NCBI GenBank assembly: GCA_016720595.1
Contig: JADKKI010000007.1
Coordinates: forward strand, 186,001 to 250,000
Origin: Myxococcales bacterium
Lineage (GTDB): Bacteria > Myxococcota_A > Polyangia > Haliangiales > Haliangiaceae
Direction: 5' to 3'
DNA length: 64,000 nt
The notes under the pieces are model-generated. The model had not been told where the DNA came from and searched no databases. It was given only the letters and a program-made list of their open reading frames with translations. Position numbers and translations under genes: made by a program. Positions 1-8,789 of the stretch are shown here, piece after piece. Every line of letters starts with the position of its first letter. Position 1 is the first letter of the stretch.

Positions 1-436
1 CATGCCGCGCCTCCTCGGTGATCGACAGCCTGCGGGCCGTCTTGCGGCCGGTCGCGCCCGGCGCCTCCATCAAGCGCTTGGCATCGTCGACGTCGAGCGC
101 GCGCGGGAGGCCCTTGGCCTTCTTCGGCCCGCGGATCGCGGCGGCCGGGTTGCCCGCGAGCACCCCGCGCTTGACCAGGAACCGCGCGAACGCCCGCACG
201 CTGGACAGCTTGCGCCCGATCGTCGCCGGCCCGTTCTCGCCGAACAGCGCGGCGAGCTGGCTGCGCACGTCGATCGCCGAGAGCCGCCCGAGCGGAGCAT
301 CCTTGCCGCGCTTCTCGCGGAGGTGCGCGCGGAGCGCGGTGACGTCGCGAAGATAGACCTCGACCGTACGGGGCGAATAGTTCCGCTCGATGGCAAGGTA
401 CCGGCGGAATGCTTCGAGCGCCTGATCCCAGTCCAC
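1..436 (-). CDS. xerC: Tyrosine recombinase XerC, N-terminal part (cut by window edge)
   Basis: The visible N-terminal 145 residues read VDWDQALEAFRRYLAIERN followed by a YSPRTVEVYLRDV segment. This is the SAM-like core-binding domain of XerC/XerD recombinases, which resolve chromosome dimers at dif. The segments GENGPATIGRKLSSVRAFARFL and RGVLAGNPAAAIRGPKK are typical of XerC. The catalytic domain (R-H-R-Y) lies beyond the left edge, so integrity cannot be judged. The start is the GTG at 436; another in-frame GTG lies 15 bases upstream. The gene follows the dprA-topA-trmFO block on the same strand, an order common in bacteria, but here two other genes intervene. Family call is confident; XerC rather than XerD rests on context. 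Confidence 0.88.
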   Translation of the reverse strand, partial: MDWDQALEAFRRYLAIERNYSPRTVEVYLRDVTALRAHLREKRGKDAPLGRLSAIDVRSQLAALFGENGPATIGRKLSSVRAFARFLVKRGVLAGNPAAAIRGPKKAKGLPRALDVDDAKRLMEAPGATGRKTARRLSITEEARH

Positions 437-1209
437 GCCCGACGATCCCACCGTCGGCGCGCGGCGCGCGAGTTATTTGTCCCACCGCGGCGATCGGCGC
501 GGCCGTCGGTGTGCTGGGCCTGGGCGGGTGCAAGGTCCTGCCGCCGCCCCCCACCGTGCCGATGCACACCACCACGGCCGCGGATCCGGCGGGAGAGACG
601 TCCGTGTTGCTGATCCTCGGATACGTCACCCAGGTCCTCGGCGGTGGTGGCATCGGCCTCGCCGTCCGGATCGAGCACCAGGCCACAGACCGCACCGCGC
701 TCGGCGTCGAGCTGACCGGTGGACGTGGCGATGCCGACAGTACGAAACTCTCGATGCTCGCGCTCCGCGGCTACGGGCGGGGCACGCCCCGCGCGCACGA
801 CTGGGTGGCGATCACCTACGGCGCCGGCCTCTCGATCCTGAACACCGGGATGCTGACCCTCACGGCGCACGGCGGTGCGGCCGTCAGCTATCCGAACCGG
901 TACTTCGAGCCGTACCTCGCCACCGGCCTCGCCCTCTCGGTGCCGCTCACCCAGGGCGAGTCCTTCGGCGACATGGATCGCGAGGTGGCCGCGATCGGCG
1001 GCGAGCTCGGCGAGGCCGGCACCGCGCATCCGATGAGCGCCTCGGAGGCGCCGGGGGTGCGACCGAACCTGTACCTCACCGTCGATCCGGGCTTCGTGGT
1101 CCCGCTCGGCGACACCGGGCACGCGCTGTCGCTCGATCTCGGCGTGGCGACGGGCCTCGCGCGCAAGGGCGGGTTCGTCACGTTCTCGATCGCGGACGAG
1201 CGTCGATAG
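409..1209 (+). CDS. Putative outer-membrane lipoprotein, unknown function
   Basis: I do not recognise a named family. The 266-residue product has an unusual N-terminus: about 22 Pro/Arg-rich residues, a hydrophobic stretch (CPTAAIGAAVGVLGLGG) and a possible lipobox LGGC at about residue 41, followed by a Pro-rich linker. The rest alternates polar and apolar residues with many Gly and aromatic positions (for example LYLTVDPGFVVPLGD and LSLDLGVATGLARKG), as in small beta-barrels or outer-membrane assembly proteins. The chosen ATG overlaps the 5' end of divergent xerC by 28 bp, which is odd; later in-frame starts (GTG 511, ATG 562) would lose the signal region. It converges on the SDR gene with 1 bp between stops. 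Being coding is fairly sure; the role is not. Confidence 0.6.
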   Translation: MLRAPDPSPRPTIPPSARGARVICPTAAIGAAVGVLGLGGCKVLPPPPTVPMHTTTAADPAGETSVLLILGYVTQVLGGGGIGLAVRIEHQATDRTALGVELTGGRGDADSTKLSMLALRGYGRGTPRAHDWVAITYGAGLSILNTGMLTLTAHGGAAVSYPNRYFEPYLATGLALSVPLTQGESFGDMDREVAAIGGELGEAGTAHPMSASEAPGVRPNLYLTVDPGFVVPLGDTGHALSLDLGVATGLARKGGFVTFSIADERR

Positions 1210-1210
1210 G

Positions 1211-1900
1211 CTAGAGCACGCCGGCGGGCGGCGTCAGGATGACCTCCTCGACGGAGATCCCCGGGCGCGCCACGATCGCGATCAGAAAGCTCGCGACGTC
1301 CTCGGGCTTCATCATCTTCGAGCGATCGAAGCCTGGACGGTCGTCCCAGATCGGCGTGTCCGTGGCGCCGGGCAGGAGCGTCGTCACCCGGATGTCGTAC
1401 GGGCGCGCCTCCTCGGCCAGCACGCGCGCGAGGCCGAGCTGACCGGCCTTGGCCGCGGTGTAGCCCGCACAATCGGTGAACGCGTGGTGCGCCGCGTGCG
1501 AGCCGATGATCACGATGTGCCCCTTGCGCCGCGGCTGCATCCGCCGGAGCGCCTCGCGTGCACACAGCAGGGTCCCGACGATGTGGACCTCGAGCATCTC
1601 GCGCAGGTCCTTCACCGACGCGTTGATCACGGGGCCGAACGTCCCCACACCGGCCGAGCACACCACGAGATCGAGCTGTGGCAGCTCGCCGAACCGGAGT
1701 GCGACCTCGGCCTCGTTTGTGACGTCGAGCCCGGCGTGGATCACCTGCCCGAGCGCCGGATGCCCGGCCCCCGCGTGATCGAACCGCCGCCCCGTCGCCA
1801 TCACCGCGGCGCCCTCTGCCGCCAGCGCCTCGGCACACGCGGCCCCGATGCCGCTCGAACCGCCCGTCACGATCGCGAACTTTCCGAGGAGTCGCTTCAC
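1211..1900 (-). CDS. SDR-family short-chain oxidoreductase
   Basis: A 229-residue classical short-chain dehydrogenase/reductase, a soluble NAD(P)-dependent oxidoreductase. The N-terminal cofactor motif is TGGSSGIG (about residues 11-18), the NAG-type motif appears as CSAG, the catalytic Ser sits in IIGSHAAHHA, and the active-site YxxxK is YTAAK. The C-terminal segment LLPGATDTPIW matches the PG motif region. Substrate cannot be predicted. The start is GTG at 1900; it overlaps the trmFO stop by 4 bp (GTGA), implying translational coupling. Its position between trmFO and xerC is not the usual neighbour order. Confidence 0.88.
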   Translation of the reverse strand: MKRLLGKFAIVTGGSSGIGAACAEALAAEGAAVMATGRRFDHAGAGHPALGQVIHAGLDVTNEAEVALRFGELPQLDLVVCSAGVGTFGPVINASVKDLREMLEVHIVGTLLCAREALRRMQPRRKGHIVIIGSHAAHHAFTDCAGYTAAKAGQLGLARVLAEEARPYDIRVTTLLPGATDTPIWDDRPGFDRSKMMKPEDVASFLIAIVARPGISVEEVILTPPAGVL

Positions 1901-3282
1901 GCCGCGACGGTAACACGCACGGAGCCGAGCCACGTCTCGAGGTCCGCGCGCGCCCGCTCGCTCATCCGCTCCTTGCGATGATCCTTGCGAACGCCTGGCA
2001 GCGGTGGGAGCAGCCCGTAGTTCACGTTGGTCGGGCCGTACTTGTACGTCCCCTCCCGGGGGGCCGTGACGTGGTGGTAGAGGCCACCCATCATCGTGGT
2101 CGGCGGCGGCGGTGGAGCCGCGCGTCCCGTCAGCTCCTCGGCCAGCATCCACGCCACCACCAGGCCCATCGCACACGATTCGATGTAGCCCTCGACGCCC
2201 GTGAGCAGGCCCGCGAACCGCACGTTGGGGCGGGTCAACAGCTCGAACCGCGCACCGAGCCGCGCCGGGGCATCGATGTACGTGTTGCGATGGATCGAGC
2301 CGTAGCGGAGGAACTCGGCCCGATGCAGCGCGGGGATCATCTGGAAGATCCGTTGCTGCTCCGGGTACGCGAGCCGGGTCTGGAACCCGACGAGGTTGTA
2401 CGCGGTCAGGTAGCGGTTCTCCGGGCGGAGCTGGAGCACCGCCCAGGGTCGGTGCCCGGTCCGCGGATCGCGCAGACCGATCGGCCGCATCGGGCCGAAC
2501 CTCAGCGTCTGCGGGCCGCGCTCCGCCATCACCTCGATCGGCATGCAGCTCTCGAAGTACTTGGGCTCCTCGAAGTCGTGGGGCAGCACCTTGCGGCCGC
2601 CGTTCACCGCCTCGATGAACGCCTCGTACTCGAGCTTGTTCAGCGGGCAGTTCACGTAGTCACCCACGCCGGTGTCACCACCGGCGGCGCGCTCCTCGGG
2701 CGCATCGCGATCCGGCGTATCGGTATCCCTGCCCCACCGGGAGGCCCGGAACGCGAAGTCGAAGTCGATCGAGTCTGCGGCGACGATCGGCGCGATCGCA
2801 TCGTAGAAGTACATGCGATCACCGCCGAGCTCGGCACGGATCACCTCGCCCAGGGCGCCCTCGGTGAGAGGCCCCGTGCAGACGATCACCGGCCCCGTGG
2901 GCAGGTCATCGAGCCTCCGCCGTTCGATCCGGATCCGAGGATGGAGGGCGAGGCGCTGGGTGATCGCCCGCGCGAACCCGAACCGCTCGACGGCGAGCGC
3001 CTGACCGGCGGGCACCTTGTGCTGATCGGCCGCGGCGATCACCATCGAGCCGCAGCGGCGAAGCTCGTGCTTGAGCAAGCCCGCGGGGGCGACCGGGTCA
3101 TCGCTGCGTAGCGAGTTGCTGCACACCAGCTCGCCGAGCAGCGGGCTCTGGTGCGCCGGCGACATCGCACACGGCTTCATCTCGACCAGCGCGACCCGCA
3201 GCCCGACCTCGGCGAGCTGCCAGGCAGCCTCGCTGCCGGCCATGCCACCACCCACGACGGTGACATCGGGTTCCCAGCTCAT
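1897..3282 (-). CDS. trmFO: Methylenetetrahydrofolate--tRNA-(uracil-5-)-methyltransferase TrmFO
   Basis: TrmFO makes 5-methyluridine at position 54 of tRNA using methylene-THF and FAD. The 462-residue protein begins MSWEPDVTVVGGGMAGSEAA, an FAD-binding GxGxxG region. It keeps ELVCSNSLRSD (Cys54) and the NCPLNKLEYEAF segment (Cys212), which correspond to the two conserved cysteines of the family. The C-terminal half has the typical FGPMRPIGLRDPRTG and EGYIESCAMGL blocks. A roughly 20-residue acidic insert (about residues 185-207) precedes the second Cys. I chose ATG 3282 because the Rossmann motif starts directly after it; the open frame upstream looks random. It lies 32 bp downstream of topA and overlaps the next gene by 4 bp. 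Confidence 0.96.
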   Translation of the reverse strand: MSWEPDVTVVGGGMAGSEAAWQLAEVGLRVALVEMKPCAMSPAHQSPLLGELVCSNSLRSDDPVAPAGLLKHELRRCGSMVIAAADQHKVPAGQALAVERFGFARAITQRLALHPRIRIERRRLDDLPTGPVIVCTGPLTEGALGEVIRAELGGDRMYFYDAIAPIVAADSIDFDFAFRASRWGRDTDTPDRDAPEERAAGGDTGVGDYVNCPLNKLEYEAFIEAVNGGRKVLPHDFEEPKYFESCMPIEVMAERGPQTLRFGPMRPIGLRDPRTGHRPWAVLQLRPENRYLTAYNLVGFQTRLAYPEQQRIFQMIPALHRAEFLRYGSIHRNTYIDAPARLGARFELLTRPNVRFAGLLTGVEGYIESCAMGLVVAWMLAEELTGRAAPPPPPTTMMGGLYHHVTAPREGTYKYGPTNVNYGLLPPLPGVRKDHRKERMSERARADLETWLGSVRVTVAA

Positions 3283-3314
3283 GCGCTCACGATACGCCAC
3301 TCGACCCGAGCCGC

Positions 3315-5966
3315 CTACGCGGCCGAGGTCTCCTCGTTGTCGTCGACGCCCTGCTTCCAATCACACTCCATGCACCGGAGCGTGGTCCCGCTCTTGTTCT
3401 CCTTCTTGACCACGAACTTCGCGTTGCAGATCGGGCACGGCTGCGGGATCGGCTTGTCCCACGCCACGAAGTCGCACTGCTTCTTCGCCCAGTTCGAGCA
3501 GCCGTAGAACGGCTTGCCACGGCGCGAGCGCTTCTCCGCGATGAAGCCGCCGCATCCCGGACGCGGGCACTTCACGCCGAGCGAGATCGGCTTGGTGGTC
3601 TTGCAGTCGGGGTACTTCGTGCACGCGAGGAAGCTGCCGAACCGACCGCGCTTCACGGTCATCGGTGCACCGCAGGTCTCGCAGATCTCGTCGGTGGTCT
3701 GCGGCGGGACCTTCTCCCACGTCCCATCGAGGTTCTTCACGACCTCCATGGTGTTGCGACACTCCGGGTAGCCCTGGCATGCGAGGAAGCTGCCGTTGCG
3801 CCCCCACTTGATGACCATCGGCTTGCCGCACTTCTCGCACACCCACTCGGTCGCGATCTCCTCGCGCTTGACGTCGCGCATCTCGCTGCGCGCCGTCTCG
3901 AGCTCGATCTTGAAGGGCGTATAGAACCCGCCGAGCAGCACGCGCCAGTCCTGCGAGCCCTCCTCGACCTTGTCGAGATCGTTCTCCATCTTCGCCGTGA
4001 AGTCCGCCGACACGATCTCGGGGAAGCTGACGACCAACAGGCCGTTGACGAGGATGCCGAGCTCGGTGGGCCAGAACCGCGCCTCCTTCTTCTCGACATA
4101 GCCACGGTCGACGATCGTCGACATGATCGCGGCGTACGTCGACGGCCGGCCGATGCCCTTCTCCTCGAGCTCCTTGACCAGCGAGGCCTCGGAGAACCGC
4201 GGCGGCGGCTGCGTGAAGTGTTGCTCGGGCCGCACCGACTCGAGCGTGATGACGTCACCGACGTCGATCGGCGGCAGCAGACGATCCGCACTCTCGGCAG
4301 CCTCCGCCTTGAGATCGTCGGTCTCGGCGACCTCGTAGACCTTGGTGTAGCCGGCGAACTTCATCACCTGCCCCGTGGCACGGAGCACGGCCTGCCCGCG
4401 ATCCATGTCGATCGTGGTGGCGTCGTACACGGCGGGCACCATCTGCGACGCGACGAACCGCTGCCAGATCAGCGTGTACAGCTTCACGAGCTCGGGGCCC
4501 TCGGGGTGCTCGGCGAGCGCCGTGGCCACGCGCTCCGGCGTCCACTCCATGAGCGTCGGGCGGATCGCCTCGTGGGCGTCCTGCGCGCGCTCCTTGTTGC
4601 CGTACGTGTTCGGCGCCTCGGGCAGGTAGTCCGCGCCATAGGTGTCACCGATGTACGTCCGCAGCGCGGTCATCGCATCGTCGGAGACGCGCGTGGAGTC
4701 GGTACGCATGTACGTGATGAGGCCGGTCGGGCCCTCGTCGCCGAGCTCCACACCTTCGTAGAGGCGCTGCGCGAGCGCCATCGTGCGCTTCGCGGAGAAC
4801 CGCAGCTTGCGCGCGGAGTCCTGCTGCAGGCGCGACGTGATGAACGGCGCCTGCGCCTTCTTGCGGCGCTCCTTCTTGTCGACCGTGGCGACCGTGGCCG
4901 GGCCCGCGGCGAGCTCGGCCGCGATCGCGTCGGCATCGTCCTTGGTCTTCGGCTCGGCCTTCTCGCCCTTCCACTTCCAGATCCGCGCCTCGAACGGCGG
5001 CGGCTGCGGAGCGCGACAGGTGACGTCGACCGACCAGTACTCCTCGGGGACGAACGCCTTGATCTCTTCCTCGCGCTCGCACACCAGGCGCACGGCGACG
5101 GACTGCACGCGCCCCGCGGACAGCCCGCGCTGGACCTTGTTCCACAGGATCGGGCTGATCTCGTAGCCCACGAGCCGATCGAGGATCCGGCGCGCCTGCT
5201 GCGCGTCGGTCTTGTTCATGTCGATCTCGCGCGGCGCGGAGATCGCCGCGGCCACGCCCTTCTTGGTGATCTCGTTGATGAGGACGCGCTTGTAGTTCGT
5301 GTTGACGTCCTTGATCTCCTCGGCGATGTGCCAGGCGATCGCCTCACCCTCGCGATCGGGATCCGACGCCAGGTACACGATCTCGTTCTCGCGCGCTGCC
5401 TTGCGGATCTCCGCGACCACCTTCTTCTTGCCGTCGATGACCTCGTAGGACGGCTCGAAGTTGTTCTCGAAGTCGACACCGATCTTGGACTTCGGCAGGT
5501 CTCGCACGTGGCCGACGGAGGCCTTCACGACGTACCCGGAGCCCAGGTACTTGGCGATCGTACGCGCCTTCGCGGGAGACTCGACCACGACGAGCGCCGA
5601 CCCCGGCTTGACCTTCTTCGGCTTGCGCTTGGCCTCGGCCTCGACCTCGGCGGCTTCCTTCGCATCGGCCGCGGCCTTCTCCTTCTTGTAGGCCTTGCTG
5701 CCCTTGGGATGGACGATCTTCGGCTTCTCGACGGCTTCTTTGGCGGGCGCCTTCACCTTGGCGGACTTCGCCGCCTTCTCGGCCTTCGCCGGCTTGTCGC
5801 CCTTGGGCAGCTTCTCGGCCACAGCGGCCGGGTCCTTGGCGGCCTTGTCCTTGGCGGACGCCTTCGCGGGCGCTGCCTTGGACTTCGCCTTCGGGGCCTT
5901 CGGGGCCTTCGGGGCCTTCGCCGCACCCTTGGCCTTCGCCGCTGCCTTCTTGTCGTCTTTACTCAC
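3315..5966 (-). CDS. topA: DNA topoisomerase I with Lys/Ala-rich N-terminal extension
   Basis: Type IA topoisomerase, relaxing negative supercoils. Residues 1-120 are a highly basic Lys/Ala/Pro-rich tail resembling histone H1 tails. The Toprim domain starts at about residue 123 (ALVVVESPAKARTI) and carries the acidic DPDREGEAIAWH motif. The catalytic Tyr is Tyr419 in LITYMRTDSTRVS. The C-terminus has several four-Cys zinc modules (CEKCGKPM, CETCGAPM, CPRPGCGG, CPICNAKF). At 883 residues it is close to E. coli TopA, but with the extra length at the N-terminus instead of before the fold. The start is GTG 5966, which overlaps the dprA stop by 4 bp (GTGA); the open frame upstream belongs to dprA's shadow. 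Identity is certain; the role of the tail is inference. Confidence 0.97.
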   Translation of the reverse strand: MSKDDKKAAAKAKGAAKAPKAPKAPKAKSKAAPAKASAKDKAAKDPAAVAEKLPKGDKPAKAEKAAKSAKVKAPAKEAVEKPKIVHPKGSKAYKKEKAAADAKEAAEVEAEAKRKPKKVKPGSALVVVESPAKARTIAKYLGSGYVVKASVGHVRDLPKSKIGVDFENNFEPSYEVIDGKKKVVAEIRKAARENEIVYLASDPDREGEAIAWHIAEEIKDVNTNYKRVLINEITKKGVAAAISAPREIDMNKTDAQQARRILDRLVGYEISPILWNKVQRGLSAGRVQSVAVRLVCEREEEIKAFVPEEYWSVDVTCRAPQPPPFEARIWKWKGEKAEPKTKDDADAIAAELAAGPATVATVDKKERRKKAQAPFITSRLQQDSARKLRFSAKRTMALAQRLYEGVELGDEGPTGLITYMRTDSTRVSDDAMTALRTYIGDTYGADYLPEAPNTYGNKERAQDAHEAIRPTLMEWTPERVATALAEHPEGPELVKLYTLIWQRFVASQMVPAVYDATTIDMDRGQAVLRATGQVMKFAGYTKVYEVAETDDLKAEAAESADRLLPPIDVGDVITLESVRPEQHFTQPPPRFSEASLVKELEEKGIGRPSTYAAIMSTIVDRGYVEKKEARFWPTELGILVNGLLVVSFPEIVSADFTAKMENDLDKVEEGSQDWRVLLGGFYTPFKIELETARSEMRDVKREEIATEWVCEKCGKPMVIKWGRNGSFLACQGYPECRNTMEVVKNLDGTWEKVPPQTTDEICETCGAPMTVKRGRFGSFLACTKYPDCKTTKPISLGVKCPRPGCGGFIAEKRSRRGKPFYGCSNWAKKQCDFVAWDKPIPQPCPICNAKFVVKKENKSGTTLRCMECDWKQGVDDNEETSAA

Positions 5967-6793
5967 GGCTTCCTCGCAAACAACGAGTGTTCGATCGAGG
6001 GCAGCGCGCGCAAGACTGCGCGAACTGCCAATCCTGTGGACGCGACGATCGCGTCGACGCCAACCGCCCCCGCGCGAACCGCATCTCGCACCTGGGTGGC
6101 GATCGGATCCAGCTCGGGCTCGGGCCGGGGGCGCACGGTCCCCGCGAGCGCCAGCTCGGCATCGCGCGCGTCCTCGATGAGCCCGGCACCCTGTGCGAGC
6201 AGGCGCTCGCAACCACGGCTACCCGGCCACGCTGCGATCACGCGGCCCAGCCGCACCGCCGCCGCCGCGGTGGACAGAGATCCGGATCGCACATCGGCTT
6301 CGACGACGATCACCACATCGGCGAGCGCGGCGATCAACGGGTTGCGCTGGACGAAGGTGGATCGCCGCGGCTCCGTGTCATCGGGGAGGAGGCTGACGAG
6401 TGCACCTCCGGCCGCGAGGACCGCCGCGAACAACGGGCGGTGGCGCAGCGGGTACGGGACATCGAGGCCCGAGCCGAGCACCACCGTGGTGCGCCCACCA
6501 CCGGCGAGCGCACCGCGATGCGCCGCCCCATCGATCCCCAGTGCACCGCCGGAGACCACGTGGACGCCACGCCCCGCGAGGTGCTTTGCCAGGGCATGCG
6601 CCCGATCCATCCCGACCTGCGTGGCAGCCCTCGCACCGACGATGGCGACTGCCGGACCTTCGGCGAGCGTGCCGCGAACACGCACGGGCTGCTTCCAGCT
6701 CAGCGCTTCGAGGCGCCGTGGAAGTTGCCCGGGAGTCAGCACGACGGAGGTCACAGGGGGAATGCAATTAGCCACCTGCGGCTGCCCCGTCAA
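5963..6793 (-). CDS. dprA: DNA-processing protein DprA
   Basis: DprA binds incoming single-stranded DNA and loads RecA during natural transformation. The Rossmann-like DprA core is clear: AIVGARAATQVG, SGGALGIDGAAHRGAL, LGSGLDVPYPLRHRPLF and FVQRNPLIAALADVVIVVEA. A short winged-helix-like tail follows (VDAIVASTGLAVRAVLRALP). At 276 residues it is shorter than many homologues and appears to lack the N-terminal SAM domain. The longest start is TTG 6793; a GTG 39 bases further in (VTSVVLTPGQLPRRLEAL) would also suit. It opens the dprA-topA-trmFO run, with a 4-bp overlap to topA. Confidence 0.92.
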   Translation of the reverse strand: MTGQPQVANCIPPVTSVVLTPGQLPRRLEALSWKQPVRVRGTLAEGPAVAIVGARAATQVGMDRAHALAKHLAGRGVHVVSGGALGIDGAAHRGALAGGGRTTVVLGSGLDVPYPLRHRPLFAAVLAAGGALVSLLPDDTEPRRSTFVQRNPLIAALADVVIVVEADVRSGSLSTAAAAVRLGRVIAAWPGSRGCERLLAQGAGLIEDARDAELALAGTVRPRPEPELDPIATQVRDAVRAGAVGVDAIVASTGLAVRAVLRALPSIEHSLFARKP

Positions 6794-6886
6794 GTGCGAG
6801 CGGCGCTGGATGAGCGATTTCAGCCGGTTGGCTGATGGCCCTTCCTTATATACGGTGCGCTGCGCTCTACCCGAACGACCGGGAGG

Positions 6887-8116
6887 TCACTGCGCCTTCT
6901 GCATCATCGCCGTATCACCGATCGCCATCTCCTGCACCGACAAGGTCACGAGGCCGATCGAGACATTCTCACCGACCTCGACGATCACGATCTCGCCGAG
7001 GGCACGCGCCGGGAACCGCCGATCATCCTGGCCGACGTTCGCCGACATCTTCGCCGGCATCGCGTCGCCGCGTCGCACCACGAACATCCGGTTGCCGACC
7101 TGCACGCCCTGCTTCTTGGTCACGCCGATGAACACGATCTCGCCGTCGCCGATCAGCTGGTCATGCGCGATCAGGCCGACGATCGGTCCCTGCGCGTCGA
7201 CCGTGGGCAGCACCGGCGGGACGTTCTTGTACGTCTTCATCAGCGGGCCGACCTTGGCGCCACGCTGGATCTCGCGGTTGGCCTGGAGGATCACGCCACG
7301 CGCGCGCTTGTCCTGCTTGACGCTCACGACCTCGAGCGTGCCGATCACGCGCACGTACGAGCCGTAGTCGGTGGAGCCGTTCTTGACCGACTTGCCCGGC
7401 TGGTAGATCGAATAGCGCTGCCCCACCTGTGGCGGGTGACCTTCGGGGTAGCTGAGGTACACGGAGTCGCCGTCGCCGAGCAGCTCCTTCTCGTCGACCG
7501 CACCGTCGATCGTGACGGACTTGTCGAGATCGGACTTCTGGACGAACGCGACCTGCTTGATGCCGACCTCGAGCCGCCGCGCCGGCGCGGGGACCACCCG
7601 GTCGGTGACCGGATCGGGCTTGGCGTCGGGCTCCGGGGTGCCGTTCACGAACACGCCACGCGGCAGGAGGCGCACGAGGTCACCGGGGTAGATCCAGTGC
7701 GGGTTCGTGATCTGTGGGTTGTACGACCAGATCTTCGGCCACTCCCACGGGTTGTTGAAGTAGTAGAAGCAGATGTCCCACAGCGTGTCGCCGGAGCGCA
7801 CGACGTGGAGATCGGGCACGGCGCCTTGGTGGATATCGTAGTTGTCGACCATCAACGAGCCGCCACCGCCGCCGGACATGTAATAGCCACTCTCGGCGAC
7901 CGCCGGGCCCGTGCTCTGGACCTTGCCGTCCGGACCGACGACGATCACGTTGGGCTGCGCCTGTGGCGCCGGGCCTTGCGTCTGCGGCGCCGGCGTGGGG
8001 TTCTGCGTCCCGGTCGAGCCCGGGTTGAGCGTGGTCGGGGCATCGACGGTGGGGAACGGCTGCGCCAGTGCCTGGGTCGGCACGAGCACGAGGGTCGCGA
8101 GCAGGGCGCGCTTCAT
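6887..8116 (-). CDS. Secreted LysM-domain protein
   Basis: A 409-residue exported protein. It has a signal peptide (MKRALLATLVLVPTQALAQ), a Pro/Thr/Gln-rich linker, a Gly run (about 82-86) and one LysM domain at residues 104-152 (VVRSGDTLWDICFYYF ... IYPGDLVRLLP). LysM binds N-acetylglucosamine polymers, so the protein likely sits on peptidoglycan. The C-terminal 250 residues (IKQVAFVQKSDLD onward) are a beta-rich region I cannot assign to a family. ATG 8116 overlaps the stop of the upstream CpoB-like gene by 4 bp (ATGA), so the two are probably co-translated. This pairing suggests an envelope or division-related role, but no specific function can be given. Confidence 0.87.
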   Translation of the reverse strand: MKRALLATLVLVPTQALAQPFPTVDAPTTLNPGSTGTQNPTPAPQTQGPAPQAQPNVIVVGPDGKVQSTGPAVAESGYYMSGGGGGSLMVDNYDIHQGAVPDLHVVRSGDTLWDICFYYFNNPWEWPKIWSYNPQITNPHWIYPGDLVRLLPRGVFVNGTPEPDAKPDPVTDRVVPAPARRLEVGIKQVAFVQKSDLDKSVTIDGAVDEKELLGDGDSVYLSYPEGHPPQVGQRYSIYQPGKSVKNGSTDYGSYVRVIGTLEVVSVKQDKRARGVILQANREIQRGAKVGPLMKTYKNVPPVLPTVDAQGPIVGLIAHDQLIGDGEIVFIGVTKKQGVQVGNRMFVVRRGDAMPAKMSANVGQDDRRFPARALGEIVIVEVGENVSIGLVTLSVQEMAIGDTAMMQKAQ

Positions 8117-8697
8117 GGGGTCTCCAGTCGCTTGGTGGCAAGCGCAGCCGGTTCGGTCTTGGGATAGAGGTTCACGACTTGCTCCAGCACGGCGCGAGCT
8201 TTGTCTCCCTGCCCGAGGGCCTGGTAGCAGTATCCAACTTTCAAGAGGGCGTCGGGGACCTTGTTTCCGCGGGGGTAGGTCTCGATCACGTTCCGGAACT
8301 CCGCGAGGGCGTGTGGGTAGTCCTTCTGGGCGTAGAACGCCTCGCCGAGCCAGTACTGGGCATTGTCGGCGTAGTCGTGTCGCGGGTACTTGCGCAGGAA
8401 CGCGCGCAGCCCGTCGATCGCCTGGCTGCTGCTCCCCGCCTTCACGAGCTCGACCGCCGCGCGGTAGTCGGCCGAGGCATCATCGCCGCGCTCGGTGGGC
8501 ATCTCGCGCTCGCGGGTCGCGACACGCGCCGTGCGGGCCGAGACCGGAACCCGCCGCGAGACCTCCATGCCTCCGCTCGGCTGAAACGCACCGATCGGCG
8601 CCGGCGCGCTCGCACTCCGGCTGGCACGCCGCGGCGTCGGTGTCGGATCATCGTCCATCGTCGCGACCTTGCCGAGCGCGGCGTCGCCCTCGTACAC
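8113..8697 (-). CDS. CpoB/YbgF-like TPR protein, C-terminal fragment of a frameshifted gene
   Basis: The last 110 residues carry the TPR signature of CpoB/YbgF (cell-division coordinator working with Tol-Pal and PBP1B): repeats such as AQYWLGEAFYAQKDYPHAL and LLKVGYCYQALGQGDKAR. The intact frame can start at GTG 8697 (VYEGDAALGKV), but coding-like sequence continues upstream in the same frame (ASRIVAVTEDGTEIVYEGD), and the signal peptide and coiled coil lie in another frame (next entry). I therefore read one gene, 8113-9026, interrupted by a single-base indel near 8787-8793. It overlaps the LysM gene by 4 bp. The family call for the TPR part is firm; the true start is upstream. Confidence 0.8.
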   Translation of the reverse strand: MYEGDAALGKVATMDDDPTPTPRRASRSASAPAPIGAFQPSGGMEVSRRVPVSARTARVATREREMPTERGDDASADYRAAVELVKAGSSSQAIDGLRAFLRKYPRHDYADNAQYWLGEAFYAQKDYPHALAEFRNVIETYPRGNKVPDALLKVGYCYQALGQGDKARAVLEQVVNLYPKTEPAALATKRLETP

Positions 8698-8789
8698 GAT
8701 CTCCGTGCCGTCCTCGGTGACGGCGACGATCCGAGACGCGCCGGGATCGCGGGTCGCTGCGGCCCCCGAGGCGAGAACCCCGAGGCGGG

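Noticed and set aside
5963..6793. DprA as a truncated pseudogene
   Set aside because: It is short because the SAM domain is absent, but all core motifs and a C-terminal winged-helix-like tail are present, so it looks functional.
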